The notes under the pieces were generated by a model. It was not told the DNA's origin. It did not search any database and worked only from the letters and a program-made list of their open reading frames with translations. Below are positions 43,889 through 53,279 of a DNA stretch of 64,000 nucleotides, piece after piece. Origin of the DNA: Elusimicrobiota bacterium (lineage in GTDB: Bacteria > Elusimicrobiota > Elusimicrobia > UBA1565 > UBA9628); contig JAPLKL010000045.1 of assembly GCA_026388095.1 (NCBI GenBank), positions 116,447-180,446 of the forward strand. Direction: 5' to 3'. The first letter of the stretch is position 1. The number at the start of each line of letters is the position of its first letter. The translations under genes and the position numbers were made by a program.

Positions 43889-45437
43889 GACCGCGGCCGC
43901 CAAGCAGACCGCCGCCGTCATCGACATCGGCTCGGGCGCGGTGCGCATGGTGGTAGCCGAGTTCGGCCCCCAGGCGTCCATCCGGCGGCTGGAGAGCCTC
44001 TCCCAGCCCGTGCGCCTGGGCCGCGACGTGTTCACCACCGGCCGCATCTCCGCTTCGGTGATGCGCGAGACCATCGAGATCCTGCGCAACTTCAAGACCG
44101 CGGCCGACACCTACGGGGTCAAGAAGATGCATGCCATCGCCACCGCGGCCGTGCGCGAGGCGGCCAACCGCGACAATTTCGTGGACAAGGCCTTCCTGCT
44201 GGCGGGCATCGACGTGGAGGTCGTGGAGGGCACCGAGGAGAACCGCCTGGACCTGCTGGCCGTGGAGAGCGCCCTGGAGGACAAGCTGCAGATCCAGAAG
44301 AAGAACTGCCTCATCATGGAGGTGGGCTGCGGCGCCACCGAGATCATCGTGATGACCAAGGGCAAGGTGGAGCTGACCCGGACGCTGCCCATAGGGTCCA
44401 TCCGCCTGCCCGAGCGCCTGGTCCCGGGCCGCAGCGAGCCGGCGGTCATTCAGCGCGTGGTCAAGCGCGCCGTGCATGCCATGGCCGAAGACGCGCGGCG
44501 CGAGTACGACCTGGGGCAGGTGGACACCTTCATCGCGCTGGGCTCGGACATGCGCCTGGCCGCCCGGCAGATCGCCGGCGCCGGCGCCGCGGAGCAGGAC
44601 CACACCATGCTCTCGGTCAAGGACTTCCTGGATTTCGGCAAGCCCCTGGCCAAGGTCCCGCCCGAGGAGCTGGCGGCCAAGTACGGCATCGCCTTCGCGG
44701 ACGCGGAGACCCTCTACCCCGCGATCCTCATCTCCACCTGCTTCCTTTCCGAGACCAAGGTCGAGAGCCTGGTCGTGCCCATGGTCAGCATCCGCGACGG
44801 CCTGCTGCTGGAGATGTCCCAGCTCGCCTCGGGCGGCAAGCGCACGGACGTCTCGCGGCAGGTGACCAGCTCCGCGCGCAGCCTGGGCCGCAAGTACCGC
44901 TACGACGAGCCCCACGCCCTGGCCGTGGCCGCCGCGGCGCTCAAGCTCTTCGAACTGCTCAAGGCCGAGCACGGCCTGGGGCCCCGGGAGCGCATGCTCC
45001 TGGAGACCTCCGCCATCCTGCACGACATCGGCATCTACATCTCACCTACCAGCCATCACAAGCACTCCGCCTACCTGATCAACGCCTCCGAGGTCTTCGG
45101 CCTGCGCAAATCCGACCGGGACATCGTCTCCAACGTGGTGCGCTACCACCGCCGGTCTTTGCCCAAGCCCACGCACACGGCCTACATGTCCTTGCCCCGG
45201 ACCGACCGCACCGTGGTCGCGAAGCTCTCCGCGCTCCTGCGCGTGGCCGACGCCTTGGACAACCCGCACCAGCAGAAGGTCCAGGATTTCACCTTGGACA
45301 AGGCCCAGGACAGCTACACCCTATGGGTGGGGCCCGAGGCAGGGGACGTGTCTTTGGAGCGCCAGGCCGTGCAGAGCAAGGGCGACATGTTCGCCGAGAT
45401 CTTCGGCCCGATCGCCCTCAAGCAGAGGTCCTCATGA
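43881..45437 (+). CDS. Ppx/GppA-family exopolyphosphatase / pppGpp phosphatase
   Basis: 518 residues. The N-terminal actin-like ATPase fold shows AAVIDIGSGAVRMVVAEFG (11-29) and the ATAAVREAANRDNF and EVVEGTEENRLDLLAVES stretches; the family catalytic Glu is in the latter region. The C-terminal HD-like part includes LHDIGIYISPTSHHKHSAYL. It removes terminal phosphate from polyphosphate or pppGpp. ATGA overlap with the polyphosphate kinase gene indicates translational coupling of synthesis and breakdown. Confidence 0.9.
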   Translation: MPETAAAKQTAAVIDIGSGAVRMVVAEFGPQASIRRLESLSQPVRLGRDVFTTGRISASVMRETIEILRNFKTAADTYGVKKMHAIATAAVREAANRDNFVDKAFLLAGIDVEVVEGTEENRLDLLAVESALEDKLQIQKKNCLIMEVGCGATEIIVMTKGKVELTRTLPIGSIRLPERLVPGRSEPAVIQRVVKRAVHAMAEDARREYDLGQVDTFIALGSDMRLAARQIAGAGAAEQDHTMLSVKDFLDFGKPLAKVPPEELAAKYGIAFADAETLYPAILISTCFLSETKVESLVVPMVSIRDGLLLEMSQLASGGKRTDVSRQVTSSARSLGRKYRYDEPHALAVAAAALKLFELLKAEHGLGPRERMLLETSAILHDIGIYISPTSHHKHSAYLINASEVFGLRKSDRDIVSNVVRYHRRSLPKPTHTAYMSLPRTDRTVVAKLSALLRVADALDNPHQQKVQDFTLDKAQDSYTLWVGPEAGDVSLERQAVQSKGDMFAEIFGPIALKQRSS

Positions 45438-47491
45438 GCCCCGCAGCGGAGAACTTCTTCGACCGCGAGCTCTCCTTGCTCGAGTTCCAGGGCCGGGTCC
45501 TGGCCGAGGGCATGGACCCCTCCAACCCCCTGCTGGAGCGGCTCAAGTTCATCGGCATCGTCAGCTCCAACATGGACGAGTTCTTCATGAACCGCCTGCC
45601 CCGCCTGGAGCCCGACGTGCCCGCCAGCGCCGCGGCCCGGCAGAAGGCCCGGGACCTCATGCGCGCGCAAGCGCGCTACTTCACGGAGAAGATGGTGCCG
45701 GAGCTCGAGGCCGCGGACATCAAGCGCGTGCTGCCGGGCATGCAGGACGAGCGGCAGGCCGCCTACCTCGATAATTTCTTCACCAAGGAACTGCTGCCCA
45801 TCCTGACCCCCATCGCTTTGGCCCCGGAGCGCGAGGTCCCCGCGCTCACCAACCTGGGGCTTTATCTCGTAGCGGCCCTGGCCGAGCCCGGGCGCAAGGG
45901 TTCACCCAAATACGCCTTGGTCGAGCTCCCGCAGAACCTGCCGCGCCTGGTGTCGCTGCCCGCGGACACGGGCTACCGCTACATGCTCATCGAAGACGTC
46001 CTGCGCATGAACGCGGGCGCGCTCTTCCGGGGCTTTGAGCTCGCGGCCACGGGCCTCATGCGCCCTACGCGCGCGGCGGTCCTGCCCATCGACGAGGAGC
46101 GCGACGAGGACTTCATGAAGCTGATGTCCGAGGCGCTCAAGGCCCGGCGCAGCAACCCCGTGGTGCGCCTGGAGATCGCGGCGCCCGCGGCCATGTCCGC
46201 TTTCGTGCGCGAGCGCCTGGATCTGGGCGCGGTCGAGATATACGAGTGCGAGGACTGGCTGGACCTCAAGGGCGTCTCGCAGTTCGCCTTCCAGGCGGGA
46301 TTTGCGCAGCTCAAGCGCCCGGCCTGGGAGCCCCGGCCCGTGCCCGAGTTCGAGCGGGCCGACGACGTGTTCAAGCTCCTGCGCGAGCAGGACGTGCTGG
46401 TCCACCACCCCTACGAGAGCTTCGACTGCGTGGCGCGCTTCCTGGCCGAGGCCGCGGCCGACCCGGACGTGCTGGCCATCAAGCAGACCCTCTACCGGGC
46501 GGGGCGGCACTCCTCCATCGTCAACTCCTTGGAGGCGGCGGCCGAGGCCGGCAAGCGCGTGACCGTGCTCGTGGAGCTCAAGGCCCGCTTCGACGAGGAG
46601 AACAACATCGAATGGGCCAAGCGCCTGGAGGCCGCCGGCGCCAGCGTCATCTACGGCGTGGCGGGCCTGAAGACCCACGCCAAGGCGGCCTTGGTGGTGC
46701 GCCGGGAGCCCGACGGCATCCGGCGCTACGTGCACCTGGGCACCGGCAACTACAACGAGCGGACCGCGCGCCTCTACTGCGACCTGGGCCTGTTCACCTC
46801 AAAGGAGGCCTACGCCTCGGACGTCTCCGCCTTCTTCAACATGGTGACGGGCTACTCCCAGCCCGCGGACTGGGCCAAGATCGAGGTGGCGCCCTACGGC
46901 CTGCGCCGGCGCCTGCTGCGCCTGGTCACGCGCGAGGCCATGACCTCGACCAAGGCCCGGCCGGGCGCGATCACGGCCAAGATGAACTCCTTGGTGGACC
47001 CGGAGCTCATCGAGGCGCTCTACGCCGCCTCCAAGGCGGGCGTGCAGGTGCGGCTCAACGTGCGCGGCATCTGCCGCTTGCGGCCCGGGGTCAAGGACCT
47101 CAGCGAGAACATCGAGGTCGTCAGCGTGGTGGACATGTTCCTGGAGCACGCCCGCGTCTTCCACTTCGCCAACCGCGGCGAGGACGAGGTCTACCTCTCC
47201 AGCGCGGACTGGATGCCGCGCAACCTGGACCGGCGCGTGGAGCTGATGTTCCCGGTCGAGGAGAAGGAGAACAAGAAGGAGCTCATCGAGCTGCTCAAGC
47301 TCTACTTCCGCGACAACGAGAAGGCCTGGCGGCTCCAGCCGGACGGCTCATACCAGAAGGTGGCGGCGGACGCCAAGAAGCGCTTCCGGGCGCAGGAGCA
47401 CCTCTGCCGGGCCGCGGCCGAGAAGGCCAAGCTGCTGGCCCAGGCCGCGCCCCTCCAGCTCAAGCCGCGCACGGCCCCGAAAGCGGGCTAG
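45434..47491 (+). CDS. ppk: Polyphosphate kinase 1
   Basis: 685 residues from ATG 45434 (overlapping the upstream stop). All four PPK1 regions are visible: N-terminal FFDRELSLLEFQGRVLAEG, the head domain, the first catalytic domain with VHHPYESFDCVARFLAEAA and KQTLYRAGRHSSIVNSLEAA, and the second with the autophosphorylated histidine in FLEHARVFHFANRGEDEVY followed by SSADWMPRNLDRRVELMFPV. It reversibly polymerises ATP gamma-phosphate into polyphosphate at the membrane. Length and motifs are normal for the family. Confidence 0.97.
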   Translation: MSPAAENFFDRELSLLEFQGRVLAEGMDPSNPLLERLKFIGIVSSNMDEFFMNRLPRLEPDVPASAAARQKARDLMRAQARYFTEKMVPELEAADIKRVLPGMQDERQAAYLDNFFTKELLPILTPIALAPEREVPALTNLGLYLVAALAEPGRKGSPKYALVELPQNLPRLVSLPADTGYRYMLIEDVLRMNAGALFRGFELAATGLMRPTRAAVLPIDEERDEDFMKLMSEALKARRSNPVVRLEIAAPAAMSAFVRERLDLGAVEIYECEDWLDLKGVSQFAFQAGFAQLKRPAWEPRPVPEFERADDVFKLLREQDVLVHHPYESFDCVARFLAEAAADPDVLAIKQTLYRAGRHSSIVNSLEAAAEAGKRVTVLVELKARFDEENNIEWAKRLEAAGASVIYGVAGLKTHAKAALVVRREPDGIRRYVHLGTGNYNERTARLYCDLGLFTSKEAYASDVSAFFNMVTGYSQPADWAKIEVAPYGLRRRLLRLVTREAMTSTKARPGAITAKMNSLVDPELIEALYAASKAGVQVRLNVRGICRLRPGVKDLSENIEVVSVVDMFLEHARVFHFANRGEDEVYLSSADWMPRNLDRRVELMFPVEEKENKKELIELLKLYFRDNEKAWRLQPDGSYQKVAADAKKRFRAQEHLCRAAAEKAKLLAQAAPLQLKPRTAPKAG

Positions 47492-47494
47492 ACC

Positions 47495-48475
47495 TTACGA
47501 CGTTCGGATGCGGCCGATGGCCGCCTCGAGGTCCCGGTCGAAGAGCAGGCCGCCTTTGCCCAGCTCCTGGCGCATCAGCCGCACGGCCATGGCCTTGGTC
47601 TGGAGGCTCGACGACCTGATTGCGGACCGCTCCGCCGCGTCGAGCGCCTCCCGGAAGAAGAGGATGCTGCTCACGCTCGCGGCCTCACCCATGGCGCCCC
47701 GGATGATCGTCTTCAAGACCAGGTCGCTGGCCGCGCGGTCGGCTATGCCCTTGAGGGCCGAGACCGTGTCCCGGTACTCGATGATCGAGCTCGCGCGGCG
47801 CATGTTCCCGATGAGCTCGAGGCTCACGTAAGCCTGCAGCCTCTCGTCGCGGTTCGCCGCGGCCAGTATGCGCATAGCGTCCAGAATCTCACGGGCGGAG
47901 ATCGCGTTGGTCGCCTCCCTGAGCTTCGCGGCCAGCGCCTTCGCCACGGCCAGTTGACCGTCGTCCGGCCGAACGGCAAAGGCCGGCACCGGCTTGGAAT
48001 CCTTCGCAGCGGCCATCTGCTCGAGCTGGACCATCGCGCTGACAGGCGCGCCGCTTCCGGACTCCTCGGCCTGGGGCGAGGTCTTGCTGAGGCCGGCAGC
48101 TTGGCTGCCGGCCTGCGGGGCCGCGGCCGGTATCGGCTCGGCCTGGGAAACGGCGGGAGACTGGGCCGCGATGGGCGCCGGGGATTGCGCCGGCGCAGCC
48201 AGGACCTTGGGGTCGAGCCGCGGGACCGGGCTGTTGATATTAAGGATGCCGGAGAGGGAGGCGCCTTGGAGGCTGGCGGCGGGAGCCGCGGAGAGACCGC
48301 CGGAGCCGATGCGCGAAGCGCCGAGCGCGCCCATGCCCGCGTTGGCCGGAACCGCCTGGATTGTGGTCTTGCCCACGACCGCAGCGAAGGCCTGATCAGC
48401 CGGCAAGCCCGGGCTCAACGCGATGAATGCCGCCGCCAGGGTGAGCTCCTTGAGACTTTGCTGTGTTTTCATCAT
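47495..48475 (-). CDS. Exported protein with low-complexity lead-in, unknown function
   Basis: 326 residues. Signal peptide (about 1-31, ending QAFAA), then about 120 residues rich in Ala, Pro, Ser and Gln, then about 150 helical residues (VAKALAAKLREATNAISARE; ILDAMRILAAANRDERLQAY) with a repeat-like helical hairpin rhythm, perhaps a HEAT/ARM-type fold. No catalytic motif seen. TATCAT ends 6 nt before ATG 48475 and no ribosome site is visible. It converges with ppk. Confidence 0.62.
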   Translation of the reverse strand: MMKTQQSLKELTLAAAFIALSPGLPADQAFAAVVGKTTIQAVPANAGMGALGASRIGSGGLSAAPAASLQGASLSGILNINSPVPRLDPKVLAAPAQSPAPIAAQSPAVSQAEPIPAAAPQAGSQAAGLSKTSPQAEESGSGAPVSAMVQLEQMAAAKDSKPVPAFAVRPDDGQLAVAKALAAKLREATNAISAREILDAMRILAAANRDERLQAYVSLELIGNMRRASSIIEYRDTVSALKGIADRAASDLVLKTIIRGAMGEAASVSSILFFREALDAAERSAIRSSSLQTKAMAVRLMRQELGKGGLLFDRDLEAAIGRIRTS

Positions 48476-48621
48476 GGATACATGATACCGGATGATGCCG
48501 CGCTCCCCCTTGGGCCCATTGGGGACACTTCCGAGAGGGAACCGGTCTATAACAGGGGATGAGCAATCGAGCCGGATTCATGCACGGCCGTTGAAATCCA
48601 GACGGACCGGGTCCAGAATCA

Positions 48622-48650
48622 TTGGCAGGCGGGGCATTCGGATGTATAAT
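48622..48650 (+). promoter_or_regulatory. Near-consensus promoter of the second TIGR02147-like gene
   Basis: TTGGCA (48622-48627), 17-bp spacer, TATAAT (48645-48650), then 8 nt to ATG 48659. No ribosome site, so the transcript should begin at or next to the start codon. Confidence 0.75.
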
Positions 48651-48658
48651 CTTGACCG

Positions 48659-49510
48659 ATGGACATGACCAACTTCAGCCGTTCCTTCGTCCGGATGCGG
48701 GCGCTCAGGGGGTTCCGGACCGCCTACGCGTTCTACAACTCCAACGGGGGACGCCGCGTATTCCCCTTCACCTACTCTCATTACCTTAAGATCGAGAGAG
48801 GCGGCTGCCTCCCCTCTTTGCCGGCGCTGGCGCTCATGCTGCAGCTCTTGCGCCGGGAGGTCTCGCCCCAGGAGCGCGGCCGTCTCATGCGCGACTATCT
48901 GCGCGACCTCTGCGGGAGCGCCCTGGTCTTCGACCAGCTCTTCGCCCTCCTGCTGCCGCCGGCCGGTGAGATCGCCGATGCGAGCGCGCTGGACTGCCTG
49001 CAGGGGCGCCTGGCCGTCCACCTCACGCCCAACCAGTTCCGGGCCTTCGTTTCGTCGCCCGAGGCCACCGGCTGCTTCCTGGTGCTGGCCAATGTCCCGG
49101 AGGCGCTCTCCGTCGAGCAGATCGCCGGGTGGATCGGCTCCTCCAGAGAGAAGTGTCTGAAGGCGCTCAAAGAGCTGCGCCGGCAAGGGCTGCTGCGCGC
49201 ACGCGGCAGGGACCGCTACTCGGCCCTCTCGCCCGGACGGCACTACCTCTTCCCCAGTTCCCATGGGCTGGAGCCTTTCTACAAGAAGATGCGCAAGAAC
49301 GTGGACCGGCTCGCGGCCAGGCACGGCAAGCCGCTTTCCAGCATCAGCAGCGTGGTGCGGCTCTCGCCTCAGGCCATCGCGGCGGCCATCGAAGGCTTCG
49401 CCAAGACCTCGTCCGTGAGCGTGGGCCTCAGCCAGAAGATGACGCCGGCCGGGCTCGGGTCGGACATCTGCGAGCTCGAGGCGCGGGTGCGGCGCCTGGT
49501 CGCTTTCTAG
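48659..49510 (+). CDS. TIGR02147-like two-domain regulator (paralogue of 9232-10089)
   Basis: 283 residues. The N-terminal domain FVRMRALRGFRTAYAFYNSN, then FTYSHYLKIERGGCLPSLPA, aligns with the regulator at 9232 (shared pattern GFxTAxAFYxSxxGRRxF, YLxxExGxxLP). A winged helix follows at about 150-185 (LSVEQIAGWIGSSREKCLKA, LKELRRQGLLRARG). The C-terminal 90 residues differ between the two. It likely binds DNA as a dimer; the target is unknown. The strong promoter with no leader suggests it is expressed at appreciable level. Confidence 0.72.
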   Translation: MDMTNFSRSFVRMRALRGFRTAYAFYNSNGGRRVFPFTYSHYLKIERGGCLPSLPALALMLQLLRREVSPQERGRLMRDYLRDLCGSALVFDQLFALLLPPAGEIADASALDCLQGRLAVHLTPNQFRAFVSSPEATGCFLVLANVPEALSVEQIAGWIGSSREKCLKALKELRRQGLLRARGRDRYSALSPGRHYLFPSSHGLEPFYKKMRKNVDRLAARHGKPLSSISSVVRLSPQAIAAAIEGFAKTSSVSVGLSQKMTPAGLGSDICELEARVRRLVAF

Positions 49511-49630
49511 AGGCTCAGACCTTGTCCAGGACTCGCAGCACGCGGACCGCGCCGACCGTCATCCGGCGGCCGAGGCGCGCGGCCGCGGACCCGGCTTCAG
49601 GGCTTTGAAAACCGAAGGGGGAGGTGAGCG

Positions 49631-51052
49631 ATGAGGAAGAACCACATGATCCGCTTCTGCCTGAGCGCCATGCTTTGCAACGTCGCGGCCGTCCCTTCAA
49701 GCGCCGCCATCGACGGCGCCTTGGTCGCCAGGCTCAAGCCCACGGTCGTCAACGTCCAGCGCTCCTGGACCGTGGGCCTCAATTCCGAAGGCTCCGGACG
49801 CTTCGGCGCCTCCGGTTTCATCGTGGACGCCAAGCGCGGCATCATCGCCACCAACCACCACGTGGCCGGCTCCGGCCCCAGCGTCTTCAAAATCGTGTTC
49901 GAGAACGGACAGTCCACAGAGGCCCGCCTGCTCCACTACGACGCCTGGCACGACTTCGCCTTCCTCAAGATAGACCCTGCCCGGCTGGGCTTCCCCCTCC
50001 AGGAGGTCGCGCTGGGCGATTCCTCCGCGCTGCGCGAGCAGGACGACGTGGTCATGATCGGCAACAACGACGTCCATGAGTACTCGGTCAAGTTCGGCAA
50101 GGTCTCCAACCTGGTCCTCAACAAGGGCCAGCGCCACTCGGCCGCGCTGCAGACCACCTTCGACCGTGCCGGCGGCTCCAGCGGCAGCCCCGTGTTCGAT
50201 TCTCACGGCCGGGCCGTCGCCATCCACTTCGGAGGCACGGAGACGACCAGCTTCGAACTCAAGATCAACTACCTGAAGGACGCCCTGGTCCGGCTGCAGG
50301 CCGGGGAGCCTCTGCGCCGGGGCGACGCGGGGCTGGCCCTGAGCCTGCTGCTGGTCTCCGACGCTCAGAAGCACTTCCACCTGCCCGACGCCTTGGCCAT
50401 GAAGGTCCTGGCCCTGCGCCCGAAGCTGAAATACATGGTCGGCGTCGGCTCCCGGATCCCCGGCACTCCCGCCTCCGAGAAATTCCTGCCCGGGGACCAG
50501 ATCCTCGCCATCGACGGGACCTGGATCGGGGACGATCTCTACGGCTTCGACCGCATCGTGGACGGCAAGGTCGGCGGCGAGGTGGAGATCCGGGCCGTGC
50601 GCGCCGGCTCCGAGTTCACGGTCAAGCTTCCGGTCCGCGACGCGGAAACACTCAAGGCGCGCCGTTTCGCGCGATTCGCCGGCGGGGTCCTGCAAGACCT
50701 GACCCCCGAGCTGCGGCTCCTTTATAACCTGCGCTCGGACGGGGTCTTCCTGAGCGAGGCGGAGCAAGGGTCTTCTTTGTCCGCTCTGGGCCGGGGCAAC
50801 GTCCGCTACCTCATCGTCATCGAAGGGGTCAACGGCACCCCCACGCCCGACCTGGACGCTTTCGTGAAGGCGACGAAGGGCCTGCGCGACCGGGAGAACG
50901 TCTATTTCATCGTCCAGGACAAGAACGAGACCAAGACGGATATCAAGGCCGTCCCCGTGACCTTGGACCTCAAATACTCTCCGCTCGAAGTCTCGGAGTG
51001 GTCGCCGGCGGAGCTGGACTGGGTGAAGGAGCCTGCGGGCTCCGGGAAGTGA
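49631..51052 (+). CDS. Exported HtrA-like trypsin-fold serine protease with PDZ-like domain
   Basis: 473 residues. Signal peptide about 1-26. The trypsin-fold domain (about 30-230) has the full triad: H77 (TNHHVA), D108 (WHDFAFLKID) and S184 (GGSSGSPVF, the usual GNSGGP varied). A PDZ-like segment follows with FLPGDQILAIDGTWIGDD (about 285-302), and possibly a second degenerate one to the C-terminus (GVFLSEAEQGSS; IVIEGVNGTPTPDLD). It would degrade or chaperone misfolded exported proteins. ATG 49631 has GGGGAGGT upstream. The 530-bp structured gap begins right after its stop. Confidence 0.88.
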   Translation: MRKNHMIRFCLSAMLCNVAAVPSSAAIDGALVARLKPTVVNVQRSWTVGLNSEGSGRFGASGFIVDAKRGIIATNHHVAGSGPSVFKIVFENGQSTEARLLHYDAWHDFAFLKIDPARLGFPLQEVALGDSSALREQDDVVMIGNNDVHEYSVKFGKVSNLVLNKGQRHSAALQTTFDRAGGSSGSPVFDSHGRAVAIHFGGTETTSFELKINYLKDALVRLQAGEPLRRGDAGLALSLLLVSDAQKHFHLPDALAMKVLALRPKLKYMVGVGSRIPGTPASEKFLPGDQILAIDGTWIGDDLYGFDRIVDGKVGGEVEIRAVRAGSEFTVKLPVRDAETLKARRFARFAGGVLQDLTPELRLLYNLRSDGVFLSEAEQGSSLSALGRGNVRYLIVIEGVNGTPTPDLDAFVKATKGLRDRENVYFIVQDKNETKTDIKAVPVTLDLKYSPLEVSEWSPAELDWVKEPAGSGK

Positions 51053-51112
51053 CGAGGATTCCCCCTGCAAGGTTCTGGCCGGCCCGCAAGAAGTCGGCGG
51101 CCGCGCACCGAT

Positions 51113-51577
51113 TCCCGGGAGGACTATGTCCGGACACAGTCTCCCGGCGGACTGCTCCTTTGTATCAACTGTGAGTGGCCGGCCAGTTGGTATACGGCAC
51201 AAACCGGGCGGATAGGCGACAGAGCACTCCCGGTGCCCGGTCCTGATCTCTCCCGAGCGCCTGATGCGCAGCATCAGGCGCAACCGACCCGCGCAACCTG
51301 CCCGTCAGGAAGGCCGGCAGGTATCGTGCGGCAATAACGCACGCAAGCGGGTCGGCAGAACTGCTTCAGCCCGGCACTCCTCGCATTAGGCACGCCTTGC
51401 GTTCGACACGCCTTGCGTTGCTTTTCCCGATGGCGCAATACCGGCAGGCCGCATTGTGCTGCTTCAGAAGACAGCAGAGCCAAAGTGGTTCTGCCGCCCG
51501 GGCGCTTCGCGTCCGGGCGGGGGCGGGCGAGCAAAGCTCGCCCGCGCGCACGACGGGCTTTGTCAGCTCCCGCTAGT
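51113..51577. mobile_element. Hairpin-rich element (copy B), related to the one at 11630-11934
   Basis: This occupies the 530-bp gap between the protease and methyltransferase genes; no credible coding frame is present. Features in order: a near-perfect palindrome ACTATGTCCGGACACAGT (51123-51140), sharing its centre with the 30-nt palindrome of copy A; an 11-bp GCA-loop hairpin (51257-51281); the conserved core 51278-51361; two 13-bp repeats CACGCCTTGCGTT (51391-51403, 51407-51419); a 12-bp TTC-loop hairpin with one G-U pair (51494-51520); a 9-bp AAA-loop hairpin (51524-51544); and a degenerate copy-A-like end CAGCTCCCGCTAG (51564-51576). The bases 51053-51112 show nothing distinctive. Confidence 0.7.
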
Positions 51578-51582
51578 GCAGG

Positions 51583-52575
51583 TCAGGCGCGCGGCAGCCG
51601 GCCCGTCACCAGCGCCGTGTCGAACCGCGTGTCCTTCCTCTTGATGGCGCGGAAGCCGGCCGCCCTCAGCCAGGAACCGATCTCGGACTCGGTGTAGGCG
51701 TCCCCGCCCGGGGTGGCCACCAGCATGTTGAGCGCGAAGAGCACGCTGAAGGCCGGGGCCGTGCGGCCCTCGTCAACGACGAACTCCTGCACCACGATCA
51801 GGCCGCCGGGGTTCAGGGCCCGGGCGCATTTCTGGAAGAGCTTCCGGGTCCCGGCCGGCGAGCAGCTGTGGATGATGGCGGAGAGGAAGACCAGGTCGTT
51901 GCCGCGGGGCAGGGCGTCCCGGTCATAGTCGCCCACGCGCACGCCGACGCGTCCGGACAGCCCCGCCTTCTTGATGTAGCCCCTCGTCAATGGCGCGACC
52001 TGGGGCAGGTCGAAGACCGTGGCGCGCAGAGCCGGCCGGGCCCGGGCGAAGGCCAGGGCATAGGCGCCCGAGCCGCCGCCCACATCCAGGACCTGGCGGA
52101 CCCCAGCGAGAGGCAGAGAGGCGACGACCGACTTGGCCTGCAACACGGCCCGCTCGTGCATGGCCGCGATGAAAGGCACGAAGAAGCGCCGGGCTCGTCT
52201 GGCGGGAGGATCCTTCAAGACGCTGCGGCCGGCGCGCACGGCGGCGGTCAAGGTGGACCAAGTGTCCCAAAGGTCCACGGTGTGTCCCAGCCCGGCCAGG
52301 TAGTCCTGACGGCCCCGCACCAGAAATCGCGCCGCCGTCGGCATGTTGCAAAAACACCCGCCCTTCTTCCGCAAAAGGCCCAGGCAGCATAACGCGCTCA
52401 AAAGCCTGTCCGTGGCCCGAGGGTCCGCCTTGACCGCGCGAGCCACCTGGGCGGAACTTCTCGGGCCCCGGCCCAGCGCCGTGAAGACGCCCAGTTCGTA
52501 GCCCGTGAGCAGCACGCGGCTAGCCATGAAGCCGCGGGAGATATCCAGCAATGCGCCGAGCTCAGGCTGTCTCAT
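51583..52575 (-). CDS. SAM-dependent O-methyltransferase (acetylserotonin OMT-like)
   Basis: 330 residues. An N-terminal winged-helix dimerisation region (about 15-85: TGYELGVFTALGRGPRSSAQ, VARAVKADPRATDRLLSALC) precedes a class I methyltransferase domain with motif I VLDVGGGSGAYALAFARARP (about 165-184), VFDLP, and the post-I RVGVRVGDYDRDALP. This is the pattern of small-molecule O-methyltransferases acting on phenolic or polyketide compounds. ATG 52575 has GGAG 7 nt upstream. No biosynthetic partners lie next to it, so the substrate is open. Confidence 0.88.
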   Translation of the reverse strand: MRQPELGALLDISRGFMASRVLLTGYELGVFTALGRGPRSSAQVARAVKADPRATDRLLSALCCLGLLRKKGGCFCNMPTAARFLVRGRQDYLAGLGHTVDLWDTWSTLTAAVRAGRSVLKDPPARRARRFFVPFIAAMHERAVLQAKSVVASLPLAGVRQVLDVGGGSGAYALAFARARPALRATVFDLPQVAPLTRGYIKKAGLSGRVGVRVGDYDRDALPRGNDLVFLSAIIHSCSPAGTRKLFQKCARALNPGGLIVVQEFVVDEGRTAPAFSVLFALNMLVATPGGDAYTESEIGSWLRAAGFRAIKRKDTRFDTALVTGRLPRA

Positions 52576-52653
52576 GAGGTCGCTCCGGGGCCGGGGCTCG
52601 CGCGACAGCTCCGGCGCTTACGCGCCATCATAACAAAATGTCCGGCCCGGGGG

Positions 52654-52692
52654 AAAAAAAGGACGCCCAGACCGGCCTGCGTATGGGCGTCC
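52654..52692 (-). terminator. Rho-independent terminator of the charged exported protein gene
   Basis: Minus strand: GGACGCCCA / TGGGCGTCC, a 9-bp stem (52661-52669 with 52684-52692), followed by a run of seven T at 52654-52660. It lies 17 bp past the stop of the gene at 52710. Confidence 0.8.
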
Positions 52693-52709
52693 GGTGAGGC
52701 CGGCGATGG

Positions 52710-53195
52710 TCAGTGCTTCTGGTGGGCGTCGTGGCCTAGCTCGTGGCGCTCCTCTTTGAGCTGTTTGCGCTCCTCGCGGATCTCCTGGCGCTGCTTGCGG
52801 ACGTCGGCTTTGAGCTGGTGCTTCTCCTCGTGGAACTTCCGGCCGACTTCGCGGCGCTGGTCGCTGTAGCTCTTGCGGATGCCCTTGACCTTGGCCTTCT
52901 TCTGCTCGGCGCTCAGGCTGGCGTCGGCCTTCGCCGCGTCGATCTCGGCTTTCTCCTTGGCGGCGAGGTCCTTGAGCGCGTCGGCGCGCTGGGCGTTGAA
53001 GTCCTGGATCGCCTTGGCGTCTTTGCTGACCTCCTGCCGGTCCTTCCGGATCTCCTGGCGGGTCTGCTGGATCTGCTGGCGGTCCTTCTGGACGTCCGCG
53101 CTGGCGGGCGGATTGGCCGGGGGAGTCTGTCCCTGGGCGCTGACCGCGCCGGGCAGGGCGAGGGCTGCGGCGAGCAATGCGGCGTTGATGATCAT
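52710..53195 (-). CDS. Small exported, highly charged coiled-coil protein
   Basis: 161 residues with a signal peptide ending GAVSA (about 19). The mature part is almost entirely Lys, Arg, Glu, Gln and Asp in heptad-like runs (DRQQIQQTRQEIRKDRQEVS; KQRQEIREERKQLKEERHEL), so a long helix or coiled coil, ending in a His-rich tail. It resembles the protein at 60012 in composition. It may act as a periplasmic Spy/CpxP-like chaperone or polyanion binder, but that is speculation. AGGAGG lies 7 nt upstream of the ATG and it has its own terminator, so it is a single-gene unit. Confidence 0.7.
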   Translation of the reverse strand: MIINAALLAAALALPGAVSAQGQTPPANPPASADVQKDRQQIQQTRQEIRKDRQEVSKDAKAIQDFNAQRADALKDLAAKEKAEIDAAKADASLSAEQKKAKVKGIRKSYSDQRREVGRKFHEEKHQLKADVRKQRQEIREERKQLKEERHELGHDAHQKH

Positions 53196-53279
53196 GGCAA
53201 GACCTCCTGATTATGCAAGTAGCGGAATGTGCATATCCTACTATACTACGGCCGGGTCCGCGATTGGTTCGCGCGGCCG

